NCBI RefSeq assembly: GCF_040112705.1
Contig: NZ_CP157804.1
Span: 1,304,501 to 1,368,500, forward strand
Direction of reading: 5' to 3'
Length of the DNA: 64,000 nt
Source: Flagellimonas sp. MMG031
GTDB taxonomy: Bacteria; Bacteroidota; Bacteroidia; Flavobacteriales; Flavobacteriaceae
The notes below the pieces were generated by a model. That model was not told the DNA's origin, searched no databases, and saw only the letters and a list, made by a program, of their open reading frames with translations. A program made the position numbers and the translations under genes. Position 1 is the stretch's first letter, and every line of letters starts with the position of its first letter. Of the stretch, positions 1-8,677 are shown one piece after another.

Positions 1-1650
1 ACCTTCACGGTGGTTTTGGACGCACAGCCGCTTACCGATGTTGTTTTTGATGTTTCTTCGGGAGATCCGGGGGAGGGCACGGTCGATTTGGCGACACTGA
101 CCTTTACCAATGCAAACTGGGATACCCCGCAGACGGTCACTGTCACTGGTGTGGACGATGCACTGGCGGATGGTAACCAGACCTACGATATAACGATAGG
201 CGTCGATGCGGCGAACAGCGATGATGCCTTTGATCTTTTGGCTGACCAAACGGTATCCGTAGACAATGTGGACGACGATACCGCTTCGCTAATCGTTGTT
301 GAAACAGACGAGAGCACCATAACGTCAGAAGACGCAACAACGGATACTTTTACCGTCGTTTTGGGAGCTCAACCGGCAAGTGATGTAGTGGTAAATATTG
401 TTTCCGGCGATTTGGGCGAGGGTACTGTCAATACAAGCCAGTTGACTTTTACCAATGCAAATTGGAATACCCCACAGATTGTTACGGTTACGGGAGTGGA
501 CGATAATCTTATTGATGGCAATCAACCGTTTACTGTCACTATTAGCGTGGTTGATGCATCAAGTGATGATGATTTTGATGGGTTGTCACAAGTTGTAAAT
601 GCACAAAACACGGACAACGATATAGCAGGTATTACTATTATAGTAACTGATGGGAATACTACTACATCAGAGGATGGCACAACAGATACCTTCAATGTGG
701 TTTTGGATGCCCAACCTGCAACGGATGTTGTTTTGAATGTCACATCTAACAATGTTGCTGAAGGCACGGTTTCACCAATAACCTTGACATTTACCACAGG
801 AAATTGGGATAGCCCTCAAGAAGTTACCGTTACCGGGGTCGATGATGCCGTGATTGACGGGAACCAGTCTTTCGATGTGAATGTAACCGTGAATGATGGT
901 GCTAGCGATGATGATTTTGACGGGCTTTTGGAAACCGTTCCGGTTACCAACAACGACAACGATTCTGCGAGCTTTACCATTGTGGAGACCGACGGGACTA
1001 CTAACACCTCGGAAGATGGGGCAACGGATACGTTTTCCGTGGTTTTGGATGTACAACCAACATCCAATGTAGTTTTTGATATTGTGTCCGGGGACACTGG
1101 CGAGGCTACCGTTTCACCTTCACTTCTAACGTTTACCCCGGCCAATTGGGATACCCCACAAATTATAACGGTGACTGGGGAGGATGATTTTGTTATAGAT
1201 GGTGCTCAAACTTTCGATATTGACATTACCGTAAATAATGGCGCCAGTGATAACGCTTTTGATAATTTAACCGATACAGTTTCGGTAACAAACTCGGATG
1301 ATGATGTGGCTGGATTTACCATTGTCGAATCTGATGGGGATACATCCACTTCTGAAGATGGTAGCACGGACACCTTTACCGTGGTGCTTAATCGTAGAAC
1401 CTTGATCAGTAATGTGGTTTTTAATATTACATCCAGTGATGTTACGGAGGGTACGGTTTCACCATCTACCTTAACATTTACCACAGCGAATTGGGATACA
1501 CCACAGACCGTAACGGTAACAGGTGTGGACGACGCCATTGTAGACGGTATTCAAGCTTATGATGTCGATGTGAGCGTAGCTTTGGGAAGCGCAATTTCAT
1601 ATTTGGGTGTTCCCGATCAAACCGTTTCTGTAGAGAATATTGATGATGAT
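1..1650 (+). repeat. Tandem adhesin domain repeats, 342-345 bp period
   Basis: The codons for the DTFTVVL motif recur near nt 1, 346, 688, 1030 and 1372, giving periods of 345, 342, 342 and 342 bp. The copies have diverged in DNA but keep the protein pattern. The fifth copy is unusual at its first turn, with NRRTLI where the others have a DAQPAT-like segment. The array probably continues upstream of the window. Confidence 0.88.
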
Positions 1651-4251
1651 AGCGCAGCAGTAACCATCTCCAATGCAAATGGTAACGAGGATGATGGACC
1701 CATAACTGTTTCGGCCACCTTAAACAATGAAGTTGCGGGCGGATTTACAGTAGACGTATTGTCATCCGATGGAACCGCCACGACGGCAAACTCCGATTAC
1801 ACGGTCCTTAATGAAACCTTGACGTTTTCTGGTACAGCCGGAGAAATTCAGACATTTGAAGTAACACCAACCCCAGATACGCTCATTGAAGGTAACGAAA
1901 CGCTTCAGGTTTCTATGGCCAATTTAGGAAATACGACATTGACCGTCGGTATCTCGGACACGGCAACGGTAACCATCAATAATGATGATGCTTGTGCAGC
2001 TGGCTCATCAGTACCCAGCCTCAATGATTCCGGTACTGAATTCTGTGTCGATTTATTTAGCGATTTTAGCAAAGATCTGGATGATTATGTGGATGTAACT
2101 GGACCAGCGGGAACCCAGTTGGTTTGGAGTACCAATCCCGATTCCGGTCAAACTGGGGATTATTTGGGGTCCAGTGTCATAACGGGTACACAAGTGGCCA
2201 ATCAGGATACCTACTATGGTTTTTATTACGATAGTTTGAATGATTGTGCCAGTCCAAATACAGTAACGGTAACATTGTCCGTAAACGAAGCCCCTAATGC
2301 GGGTACCACCACGGGAGGTAATGTGTGTAACACCACGGAAAGCGGGGGAAGTACGCTCATTGATTTGGATAATCGTATTACAGGACAGGATTCTGGATCT
2401 TGGGCGTTGACCAGTTCACAAACAGGGTCTTCCATCACCATTAATCCAGATAATACTATAAATTTTGATGGTCAGCCTTTGGGTAGCTATGTATTTACCT
2501 ATACCACAAATACCGCAGTAGCGCCTTGCGTAAATGATACCGTAGAGTTGACAATCACAGTAATCGATTGCTCCCTTCCCTGCAATGCAGGAGATACGGC
2601 ACCCGTGTTCAACGGAAGTGATACCACCATCGAATTCTGTGATGATGTCAATACCGATTTGGATACCTACGTTAGTGGTACGGCCCCAGCAGGCACGGAG
2701 CTCACGTGGAGTACTAGCGATGTTCCTTCGGAAACAGGGGCCCATTTGATTAGCAGCACTGTGGTGGAGCCTGGAACCTACTACGGATTTTATTATGATG
2801 AAACCAACGATTGCGGTAGTCCGGTATTGGCCATTACCTTGGTCCGCAACTTTACCCCGACCATCGATACCACCTCTGGAGATACCAGTTGTGGTTCGGC
2901 GGAGTTGACGCTATCGGCAACAGCTTCCGTTGCTGATGCCAGCACCATTACCTATACTTGGTACGATGCCCCAACTGGCGGCAATATTGTAGGAACCAGT
3001 GCTACCTACACTACCAATACACTATCGGAAACCACCTCTTTTTACGTCACAGCTAGGGCCAATGGTTGCGAATCGGAGCGTGTGGAAGTGGTGGCTACCA
3101 TAACCGACTCACCCAATGCAGGAACGCCTACAAATACAACTGCGTGCAATGTAGCTGGTAATGGAGGGCCGAATGTGATTGATTTGGACAACACCTTGAC
3201 GGGAGCCGACCCGGGAACATGGGCTTTGGTTACCGACCCATCCAACGGTACGCTCAGTATTGGGTCCGAAAACAATGTCGATTTTACGGGACTGCCCGTA
3301 GGCAACTATGTTTTTGAATACACAACAACTGCTGAAGCTCCGTGTACGCCTACTTCGGTACAAGTGACCATTTCGGTGAGCGATTGTACCGTGGATACCG
3401 ATGGCGATGGACTCACGGATGGTGAAGAAACGGAGCTCGGTACCAATCCTAATGATGCAGATACCGATGGCGATGGCCTAACCGATGGAGAGGAAGTTTT
3501 GGTCGTGGATGACCCGAGCACCGAGGCCGTTCCAGAAAACGCCACCGACCCTTTGGATGCTTGTGATCCTTTCTTGACACCCGATTGTAACCCAGTGGAT
3601 ATCGATTTGGCCATTACAAAGGAGGTCAATGGAAATGAAGTATTGCTGAATGCTGAAGTAATCTTTACCATTACTGTTCAGAATACAACTATGGACAGGG
3701 TGTTGGATATTGTAGTAAACGATATTTTGGTTGCCGGATTCGAATACCGTTCCAGTACACCTTCCAAAGGAAGTTATGACGAGAATACGGGCGAATGGAC
3801 GATTGACGAATTAACCGCAGAGGAGGAGGTTACGCTCGAAATCACAGTTAATACAGTGGAAGCCGGAAACTTGGAGAACACAGCCATATTGGCATCTTCG
3901 TTCCCTAATGACGGTGTCCCCGATAATAATTCAAGCACTGTATCGGTAACGGTGAACCGAAGTCAATGCGAGGACCCGGGAACCATCTGTAATATTTTTT
4001 CACCCAATGGTGATGGGGTAAACGATAGGTTGAAATTTGTCGACCCAGAAGGACTTTATCCCAATAATAAATTAGAAATTTTCGATCGCTACGGCAACAG
4101 TGTGTTCCAAATGGATGGTTACGATAGTTCGTGGGACGGAACAGGTAAGAACGGAGATTTGCCCAAAGGGACCTATTTCTATATCCTGGACCTCAATGGT
4201 GATGGTACCGATGTGGTGAAAGGATGGATTCAAATTGTAAGAGACAACTAA
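1..4251 (+). CDS. Giant repeat adhesin, T9SS type B sorted (5' partial)
   Basis: The reading frame is open from base 1, so the start lies upstream. About five tandem domains of 114-115 residues come first (nt 1-1650), each with a DTFTVVL strand, a TPQTVTVTGVDD-like strand and Asp-rich linkers. A Calx-beta-like domain follows (about nt 1651-1990), then Cys-containing Ig-like modules with a repeated YYGFYYD motif (nt 2212 and 2779), Ca-binding type 3 repeats (DTDGDGLTDGEE, nt 3391-3500), a DUF11 domain (about nt 3595-3960) and a C-terminal gliding-motility/CHU_C domain (from about nt 3985, starting FSPNGDGVNDR). That last domain is the type B signal for export by the type IX system, so the protein is inferred to sit on the cell surface as a Ca-dependent adhesin. 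The stop is one base from the SprF-like gene, supporting a shared transcript. Family assignment is strong; the ligand is unknown. Confidence 0.93.
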   Translation, partial: TFTVVLDAQPLTDVVFDVSSGDPGEGTVDLATLTFTNANWDTPQTVTVTGVDDALADGNQTYDITIGVDAANSDDAFDLLADQTVSVDNVDDDTASLIVVETDESTITSEDATTDTFTVVLGAQPASDVVVNIVSGDLGEGTVNTSQLTFTNANWNTPQIVTVTGVDDNLIDGNQPFTVTISVVDASSDDDFDGLSQVVNAQNTDNDIAGITIIVTDGNTTTSEDGTTDTFNVVLDAQPATDVVLNVTSNNVAEGTVSPITLTFTTGNWDSPQEVTVTGVDDAVIDGNQSFDVNVTVNDGASDDDFDGLLETVPVTNNDNDSASFTIVETDGTTNTSEDGATDTFSVVLDVQPTSNVVFDIVSGDTGEATVSPSLLTFTPANWDTPQIITVTGEDDFVIDGAQTFDIDITVNNGASDNAFDNLTDTVSVTNSDDDVAGFTIVESDGDTSTSEDGSTDTFTVVLNRRTLISNVVFNITSSDVTEGTVSPSTLTFTTANWDTPQTVTVTGVDDAIVDGIQAYDVDVSVALGSAISYLGVPDQTVSVENIDDDSAAVTISNANGNEDDGPITVSATLNNEVAGGFTVDVLSSDGTATTANSDYTVLNETLTFSGTAGEIQTFEVTPTPDTLIEGNETLQVSMANLGNTTLTVGISDTATVTINNDDACAAGSSVPSLNDSGTEFCVDLFSDFSKDLDDYVDVTGPAGTQLVWSTNPDSGQTGDYLGSSVITGTQVANQDTYYGFYYDSLNDCASPNTVTVTLSVNEAPNAGTTTGGNVCNTTESGGSTLIDLDNRITGQDSGSWALTSSQTGSSITINPDNTINFDGQPLGSYVFTYTTNTAVAPCVNDTVELTITVIDCSLPCNAGDTAPVFNGSDTTIEFCDDVNTDLDTYVSGTAPAGTELTWSTSDVPSETGAHLISSTVVEPGTYYGFYYDETNDCGSPVLAITLVRNFTPTIDTTSGDTSCGSAELTLSATASVADASTITYTWYDAPTGGNIVGTSATYTTNTLSETTSFYVTARANGCESERVEVVATITDSPNAGTPTNTTACNVAGNGGPNVIDLDNTLTGADPGTWALVTDPSNGTLSIGSENNVDFTGLPVGNYVFEYTTTAEAPCTPTSVQVTISVSDCTVDTDGDGLTDGEETELGTNPNDADTDGDGLTDGEEVLVVDDPSTEAVPENATDPLDACDPFLTPDCNPVDIDLAITKEVNGNEVLLNAEVIFTITVQNTTMDRVLDIVVNDILVAGFEYRSSTPSKGSYDENTGEWTIDELTAEEEVTLEITVNTVEAGNLENTAILASSFPNDGVPDNNSSTVSVTVNRSQCEDPGTICNIFSPNGDGVNDRLKFVDPEGLYPNNKLEIFDRYGNSVFQMDGYDSSWDGTGKNGDLPKGTYFYILDLNGDGTDVVKGWIQIVRDN

Positions 4252-4252
4252 A

Positions 4253-5242
4253 ATGCCAGATACAACAGCTTTGTCAAAATATATCATAGCTTTTGTGGCC
4301 TTTTGCATGGCCTTGGGTCAAACCTTTGCCCAAAAGGAACCACAGTATACCCAATACATGTACAATATTGGGAGTTTTAACCCGGCCTATGTGGGTACCG
4401 TGGAAAGTCCGGAGATTATCGGGCTCTATCGAGCGCAATGGGTGGATATTCCCGGTGCACCGACCACCATTCGAGGAGGCGCCAATATTCCTTTCAACAA
4501 CGAGAAGATGGGATTGGGCATCAATATCGTAAATGATCAGCTAGGACCTTCGACCCAGACTTTTTTTGATATTGCCTATTCCTATCAGATTCAATTGTCC
4601 GACGAGACCAAACTTTCGTTCGGACTGAACGCTGGAGGTTCCTCGCTCAACATAGATTATTCCAAAGGGACTTTTGAAAACCCTTCCGATGGGTCCATTT
4701 TGGGAGGGACTTTCAATAGCTTTTACCCAACGGTCGGTGCTGGACTTTTTATGTACCATGAAGAGGATTGGTACCTTGGGGTGTCCGTGCCCAACTTTTT
4801 GACCAATGCCCTTTACAATAACGAAGTGGCGACCATTGTAGAGGACAATATGCAGGTGAATGCCATTGGAGGCTATGTGTTCGAATTGGGTGAACAGACG
4901 AAGTTTAAACCCGCATTTTTGGTAAATTACCTCCAAGGTTCCCCGGTTACGGTAAACCTATCGGCCAATTTCCAATTTATCGATGCATTGACCATAGGTG
5001 CATCCTACCGAATTGACAATGCCGTGAGCGGTTTGGCCGGTTTCCAGATTTCCAACGGTATGTTTATCGGATATGCCTACGACTATAATACCAATAGCTT
5101 GGGCGAATTCAGTGGAGGTTCCCACGAGGCCATCCTAAAATTTTATATTGGAAGGGGCGGTTTTGGCTCCGGAAACAATAAATCAAAAAACAAGAACTCA
5201 AAAAATAAAGGAAAACAGATTGATTCCCCTAGATTCTTCTAA
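4253..5242 (+). CDS. PorP/SprF family type IX secretion membrane protein
   Basis: This is a 329-residue protein. A hydrophobic N-terminal signal ends at about residue 26 (TFAQ, cleavage likely after Gln). The mature part opens with the family hallmark QYTQYMYN..FNPAYVG, followed by alternating beta strands of an outer-membrane barrel with a basic Ser/Asn/Lys-rich tail. Such proteins are encoded next to the large adhesin they help to secrete or anchor; SprF beside SprB in Flavobacterium is the known example. Here it follows the type B adhesin with one base between stop and start, and the OmpA-like gene follows in the same way, so the three are inferred to be one operon. The specific partner role is inferred from context. 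Confidence 0.92.
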   Translation: MPDTTALSKYIIAFVAFCMALGQTFAQKEPQYTQYMYNIGSFNPAYVGTVESPEIIGLYRAQWVDIPGAPTTIRGGANIPFNNEKMGLGINIVNDQLGPSTQTFFDIAYSYQIQLSDETKLSFGLNAGGSSLNIDYSKGTFENPSDGSILGGTFNSFYPTVGAGLFMYHEEDWYLGVSVPNFLTNALYNNEVATIVEDNMQVNAIGGYVFELGEQTKFKPAFLVNYLQGSPVTVNLSANFQFIDALTIGASYRIDNAVSGLAGFQISNGMFIGYAYDYNTNSLGEFSGGSHEAILKFYIGRGGFGSGNNKSKNKNSKNKGKQIDSPRFF

Positions 5243-5243
5243 C

Positions 5244-7190
5244 ATGAACGCGGCAAAAAACATACGACTGACACTTTGGGCCTTTGTACTGGGCATGCTT
5301 TTCAGCTTCGGTCAAAAAAAGAAGTCCCAGGGCGATGTTTTCTTTTTTCAGTACGAGTACCAAAAGGCAGTAGCGGCCTACGAAAAGCAGTTATCCGAAG
5401 GAACGTTGACCGAACAACAGTTTCTCAATCTTGCCGATGCCTATTTTGAAACGAACAATTATCAGAAGGCTGCAAACGCCTACCAGTCCATTTATGAAAA
5501 GGACTCGGTGATGGATGCCCATCATTACAACAAAATGCTGCAAAGCCTTTCCAAAACTCCCGAAGCCGATGGAACCAAGGACTTTTTGAACCAGATTTCT
5601 TCGTCTTTCCCCAAAGAGCTGATGGAGAACATGGAGTTCAACAATCAACTGCTGCAAAATGGTTCCAACGAAGACCAATTGGACTACGAAATCTTCAATC
5701 TGGACGGTAATAGCCCCCAGACTGACTTTGCGCCAAGTTTCTTTTCGAATAAACTTTTGTTTTCCAGTGGTAGACAGGTCAACAAAAAGTTGCGCTACGA
5801 ACCCGGCAACGAGGGATATTTCAATATTTATGAATCCGAGATACAGCCAACGGGTCAAATCACTGGGGTTCAATCTTTTCAAGCGCTGCAAGAAACCGAC
5901 TATCACGAGGCCACACCGTCCTTTTCAGCGGAGCTGAACAGTGTGTTCTACGTACTGTCCAACACCCAAGATGGCGAACTCGCTTTTGATGCCAACGGGA
6001 AAAATGCCTTGGCCATCGCCAAGCAAAATATAGGGGGCTCCTACCAATTGCTACTGAAGGACCTGAGCACTTCGTTTTATTATCCATTTTATGATGATGC
6101 CAGTGGCCGACTCTTCTTTTCGGCGGATTTTGAAGATGGTTACGGAGGTACCGATATTTATTTTGTGTATACGAACAACGGACAGGTGATGTCGGCACCC
6201 ATCAATTTGGGACCGCGCATCAACTCTTCCGGCAACGAGATTGCACCCTATATTTTTGAGAACAGCTTTTATTTTGCCTCTGACGTTTTTTACGGACTAG
6301 GGGGGATGGACATCTACAAATCCAATATCGAGGGCGAAGGTTTCGGTATCCCCATCAATTTGGGAGAGCCCATCAATTCGGAGTTTGATGACTTTGGTAT
6401 GATCATTCGGAACGAAGGGGAAGGTCTCTTGGGCTATTTTGCATCCAATCGTCCGGGAGGGAAAGGAAAGGATGATATTTATGGCTTTAAGGTGGACGAG
6501 AAGCCGGGATTAAAGACCATAACATTTAAAGGTACGGTGGTAAGTTCCAGCAAAGAAGGTCAAGTGGTTCCCAATGCTTCGGTAAGTCTCTGGGATATGA
6601 ACGGGGAAATGTTGGCGGCAACCACCGCGGATGCAGAAGGGCAATATCGGTTGGAAATTCCATATGAGAGCGAATTGGTGATTGATGCATCCAGGGAACG
6701 CTATTCACGTTTTATCAAAAAATTCGGGGAAGAGGAGCTTGATGCTTTGGCCAATAATACTTTTGATGTTCCCCTTGCCTTTTATGATGATTTGGTGGAA
6801 GAACGGGAAGGCCAAAAAGTGGTGAAACTGGACAATTTCTACTTTAACACCAGTTCCACACAGTTGACGGATGAAATCAAAAACGAGCTTAATAAAGTGG
6901 TAGAATTTGTGGAAGCCTTTCCAGAGGCCCAGCTCCGGATTGAAACCTATACGGATAGTCGTGGCGGAAGCAGTACCAATTTTAGACTGACCCAGGCACG
7001 TTCGGATAACATCAAAAAATATCTGGTGGAACAGGGAGTTCCCGCATCGACCATTCTCTATTCGATAGGCTACGGAGAGGACAACATTTTGAACAATTGC
7101 ACCAATGGTGTGTTCTGTTTGGAATCCCTGCACAAAAAGAACCAACGTTCCCTTATCGTGGTCCTTAACGATAATGTATTGTTCGACTAG
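5244..7190 (+). CDS. OmpA family protein with TPR, PD40 and peptidoglycan-binding domains
   Basis: I place the start at the ATG one base after the sprF-like stop (648 residues). An in-frame start 96 nt earlier would lie inside sprF and would precede the signal segment. The order is: hydrophobic signal (residues 1-24), TPR-like helices (about 28-110), WD40-like PD40 beta-propeller blades (about 150-410, with repeated LFFSADFEDGYGGTDIY-type motifs), a CarboxypepD-reg-like domain (about 430-500) and an OmpA C-terminal domain (about 530-645) carrying the TDSRGG..N..L...R peptidoglycan-binding pattern. Proteins of this architecture accompany T9SS adhesin/SprF pairs and are thought to tie the outer-membrane complex to the cell wall. 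It ends 6 bp from the convergent transporter gene. Confidence 0.92.
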   Translation: MNAAKNIRLTLWAFVLGMLFSFGQKKKSQGDVFFFQYEYQKAVAAYEKQLSEGTLTEQQFLNLADAYFETNNYQKAANAYQSIYEKDSVMDAHHYNKMLQSLSKTPEADGTKDFLNQISSSFPKELMENMEFNNQLLQNGSNEDQLDYEIFNLDGNSPQTDFAPSFFSNKLLFSSGRQVNKKLRYEPGNEGYFNIYESEIQPTGQITGVQSFQALQETDYHEATPSFSAELNSVFYVLSNTQDGELAFDANGKNALAIAKQNIGGSYQLLLKDLSTSFYYPFYDDASGRLFFSADFEDGYGGTDIYFVYTNNGQVMSAPINLGPRINSSGNEIAPYIFENSFYFASDVFYGLGGMDIYKSNIEGEGFGIPINLGEPINSEFDDFGMIIRNEGEGLLGYFASNRPGGKGKDDIYGFKVDEKPGLKTITFKGTVVSSSKEGQVVPNASVSLWDMNGEMLAATTADAEGQYRLEIPYESELVIDASRERYSRFIKKFGEEELDALANNTFDVPLAFYDDLVEEREGQKVVKLDNFYFNTSSTQLTDEIKNELNKVVEFVEAFPEAQLRIETYTDSRGGSSTNFRLTQARSDNIKKYLVEQGVPASTILYSIGYGEDNILNNCTNGVFCLESLHKKNQRSLIVVLNDNVLFD

Positions 7191-7196
7191 GTAGGT

Positions 7197-8441
7197 TTAC
7201 ATCAAAAGCATCCAACAATAGTACAGCGCAAAAAGGGATAGGAAAATCATACCGCAGTAGGTGAGTACCCGTAGTCCCAATTTGGGTTTGTGTGCAATAG
7301 GCATATCTTTTCCGGTCACGGTTTTTAGGTTCATCCAACCGAGCAATGGCGCAAATACGAAGGATACAAAAGTGGCCAAGGCGACCAATTGGCCCATATT
7401 GGCACTGAACAGGCTAATAACGATCCAGTTGATCCACGCCATTACAAGCACCATAAGGGCAAACGCGTGTTTGGCATTGTATATGTTCTTTTGGGGATAT
7501 AATTTTTGGAGCACGTCCAAGCTAACTCTGGAAATGGCATCATGCGCCGTCATACAAGTGCTGAACATGGTCGCGAAGGCAGCAACGGCAATAAAGAAGT
7601 AGGCCCAATTCCCAATGTGGGTGGTAAACAGATTCACCAACTGATCGGCAAACACAACGGAATTATTGCTCAATTCCGTACCCGTACCATAAAGGGTCAT
7701 CCAACCAATGATCATAAAAAACACGGCCAAAACAGCGGTCAGGATATAACCTACGTTAAATTCTTGAAGGGCAAGTTTGAGCGAAGGCTTTCGTTTCATC
7801 GTTTTTAAGTTCTCCATGCCCCATAAGCTTACCCAGCCCGAAGCTTCCACGGCTGTGGGCATCCATCCCACAAGCCCTATCAAAAAGAGAATGCCCACTT
7901 CGTTGAAGATTTCTGGCCGTTGATAGGATTCGCTATTCGGTACCGGGCCCTTCTGCAAAACTAGGATGGTGGTGACCAGCAAGGCAATAAAAAGAATGGT
8001 AATGACCGCTTTGAGGGAATTTTCCAGAAAACGGTATTTCCCAATAATCAAAATCAAACTGATAAAAACGAACAGTCCCAACGAAATGGCCCCAGCGCCC
8101 ACTGAGGTCACATCAAATAGGTTCATGAATAGCCCAGCGGTAACCACATAAAGTGCTGCCAAAATGGTAAAGGTGGAAATCAAGGTGACAAAGGCATAGA
8201 TCCATAAATAGGTTTTGCCCAGATTGGCATAGCCCTCGATCAAACTTTTTTCCGTAACCGTGGTATACCGAATACCAAACTCAAAAAAAGGGTATTTGAG
8301 CAAATTAGCCAAGATGATGGGAATGATCATGACCCATCCGTATTGTGCGCCGGCTTTTGTAGACAATACCAAGTGGGAAGTACCTATGGCCATACTGGCG
8401 AACAGTAGACCAGGTCCAAGTGCTTTGAGCAATGCCTTCAT
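7197..8441 (-). CDS. Nramp (SLC11)-related transporter with atypical substrate site
   Basis: This is a 414-residue integral membrane protein with about eleven hydrophobic segments. The first helix begins GPGLLFASMAIGTSHLV (residues 9-25). The fold, length and GPG start match the Nramp/MntH family, but the TM1 metal-binding DPGN is replaced by AIGTSH, and the TM6 MPH motif is replaced by WMPTAVEAS (residues 193-201). The usual Asp, Asn and His are therefore absent, and Mn/Fe transport should not be assumed. A different substrate is my inference. The gene is convergent with the adhesin operon and divergent from the GMC oxidoreductase, with a 236 bp gap between the two starts in which I see no clear operator. 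Confidence 0.82.
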   Translation of the reverse strand: MKALLKALGPGLLFASMAIGTSHLVLSTKAGAQYGWVMIIPIILANLLKYPFFEFGIRYTTVTEKSLIEGYANLGKTYLWIYAFVTLISTFTILAALYVVTAGLFMNLFDVTSVGAGAISLGLFVFISLILIIGKYRFLENSLKAVITILFIALLVTTILVLQKGPVPNSESYQRPEIFNEVGILFLIGLVGWMPTAVEASGWVSLWGMENLKTMKRKPSLKLALQEFNVGYILTAVLAVFFMIIGWMTLYGTGTELSNNSVVFADQLVNLFTTHIGNWAYFFIAVAAFATMFSTCMTAHDAISRVSLDVLQKLYPQKNIYNAKHAFALMVLVMAWINWIVISLFSANMGQLVALATFVSFVFAPLLGWMNLKTVTGKDMPIAHKPKLGLRVLTYCGMIFLSLFALYYCWMLLM

Positions 8442-8677
8442 GCAGTTTGTTGGTTAATTTTTCAAAGCTGGAAGATATGTTTTTTTTACGAAAGTGTGCT
8501 GTTGTTTAATCAATTGCCACAAAGGGAACTGACCGGAAAATTCGAAAAAAGCCTGCTGTTTTATGTAGAGAAAAAGTATCTTTAAAACGAACTAGAAGAA
8601 ACCTGAATCAGATGGTCTCATTTCCTTTTTGGGCAATCATATGATTTACAGAAAATTAACTAAACCAAACAAAACCA

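Noticed and set aside
10..12. GTG at position 10 as the real start of the adhesin
   Set aside because: The frame is open to base 1 and the repeat unit is cut in the middle, so the gene begins upstream of the window.
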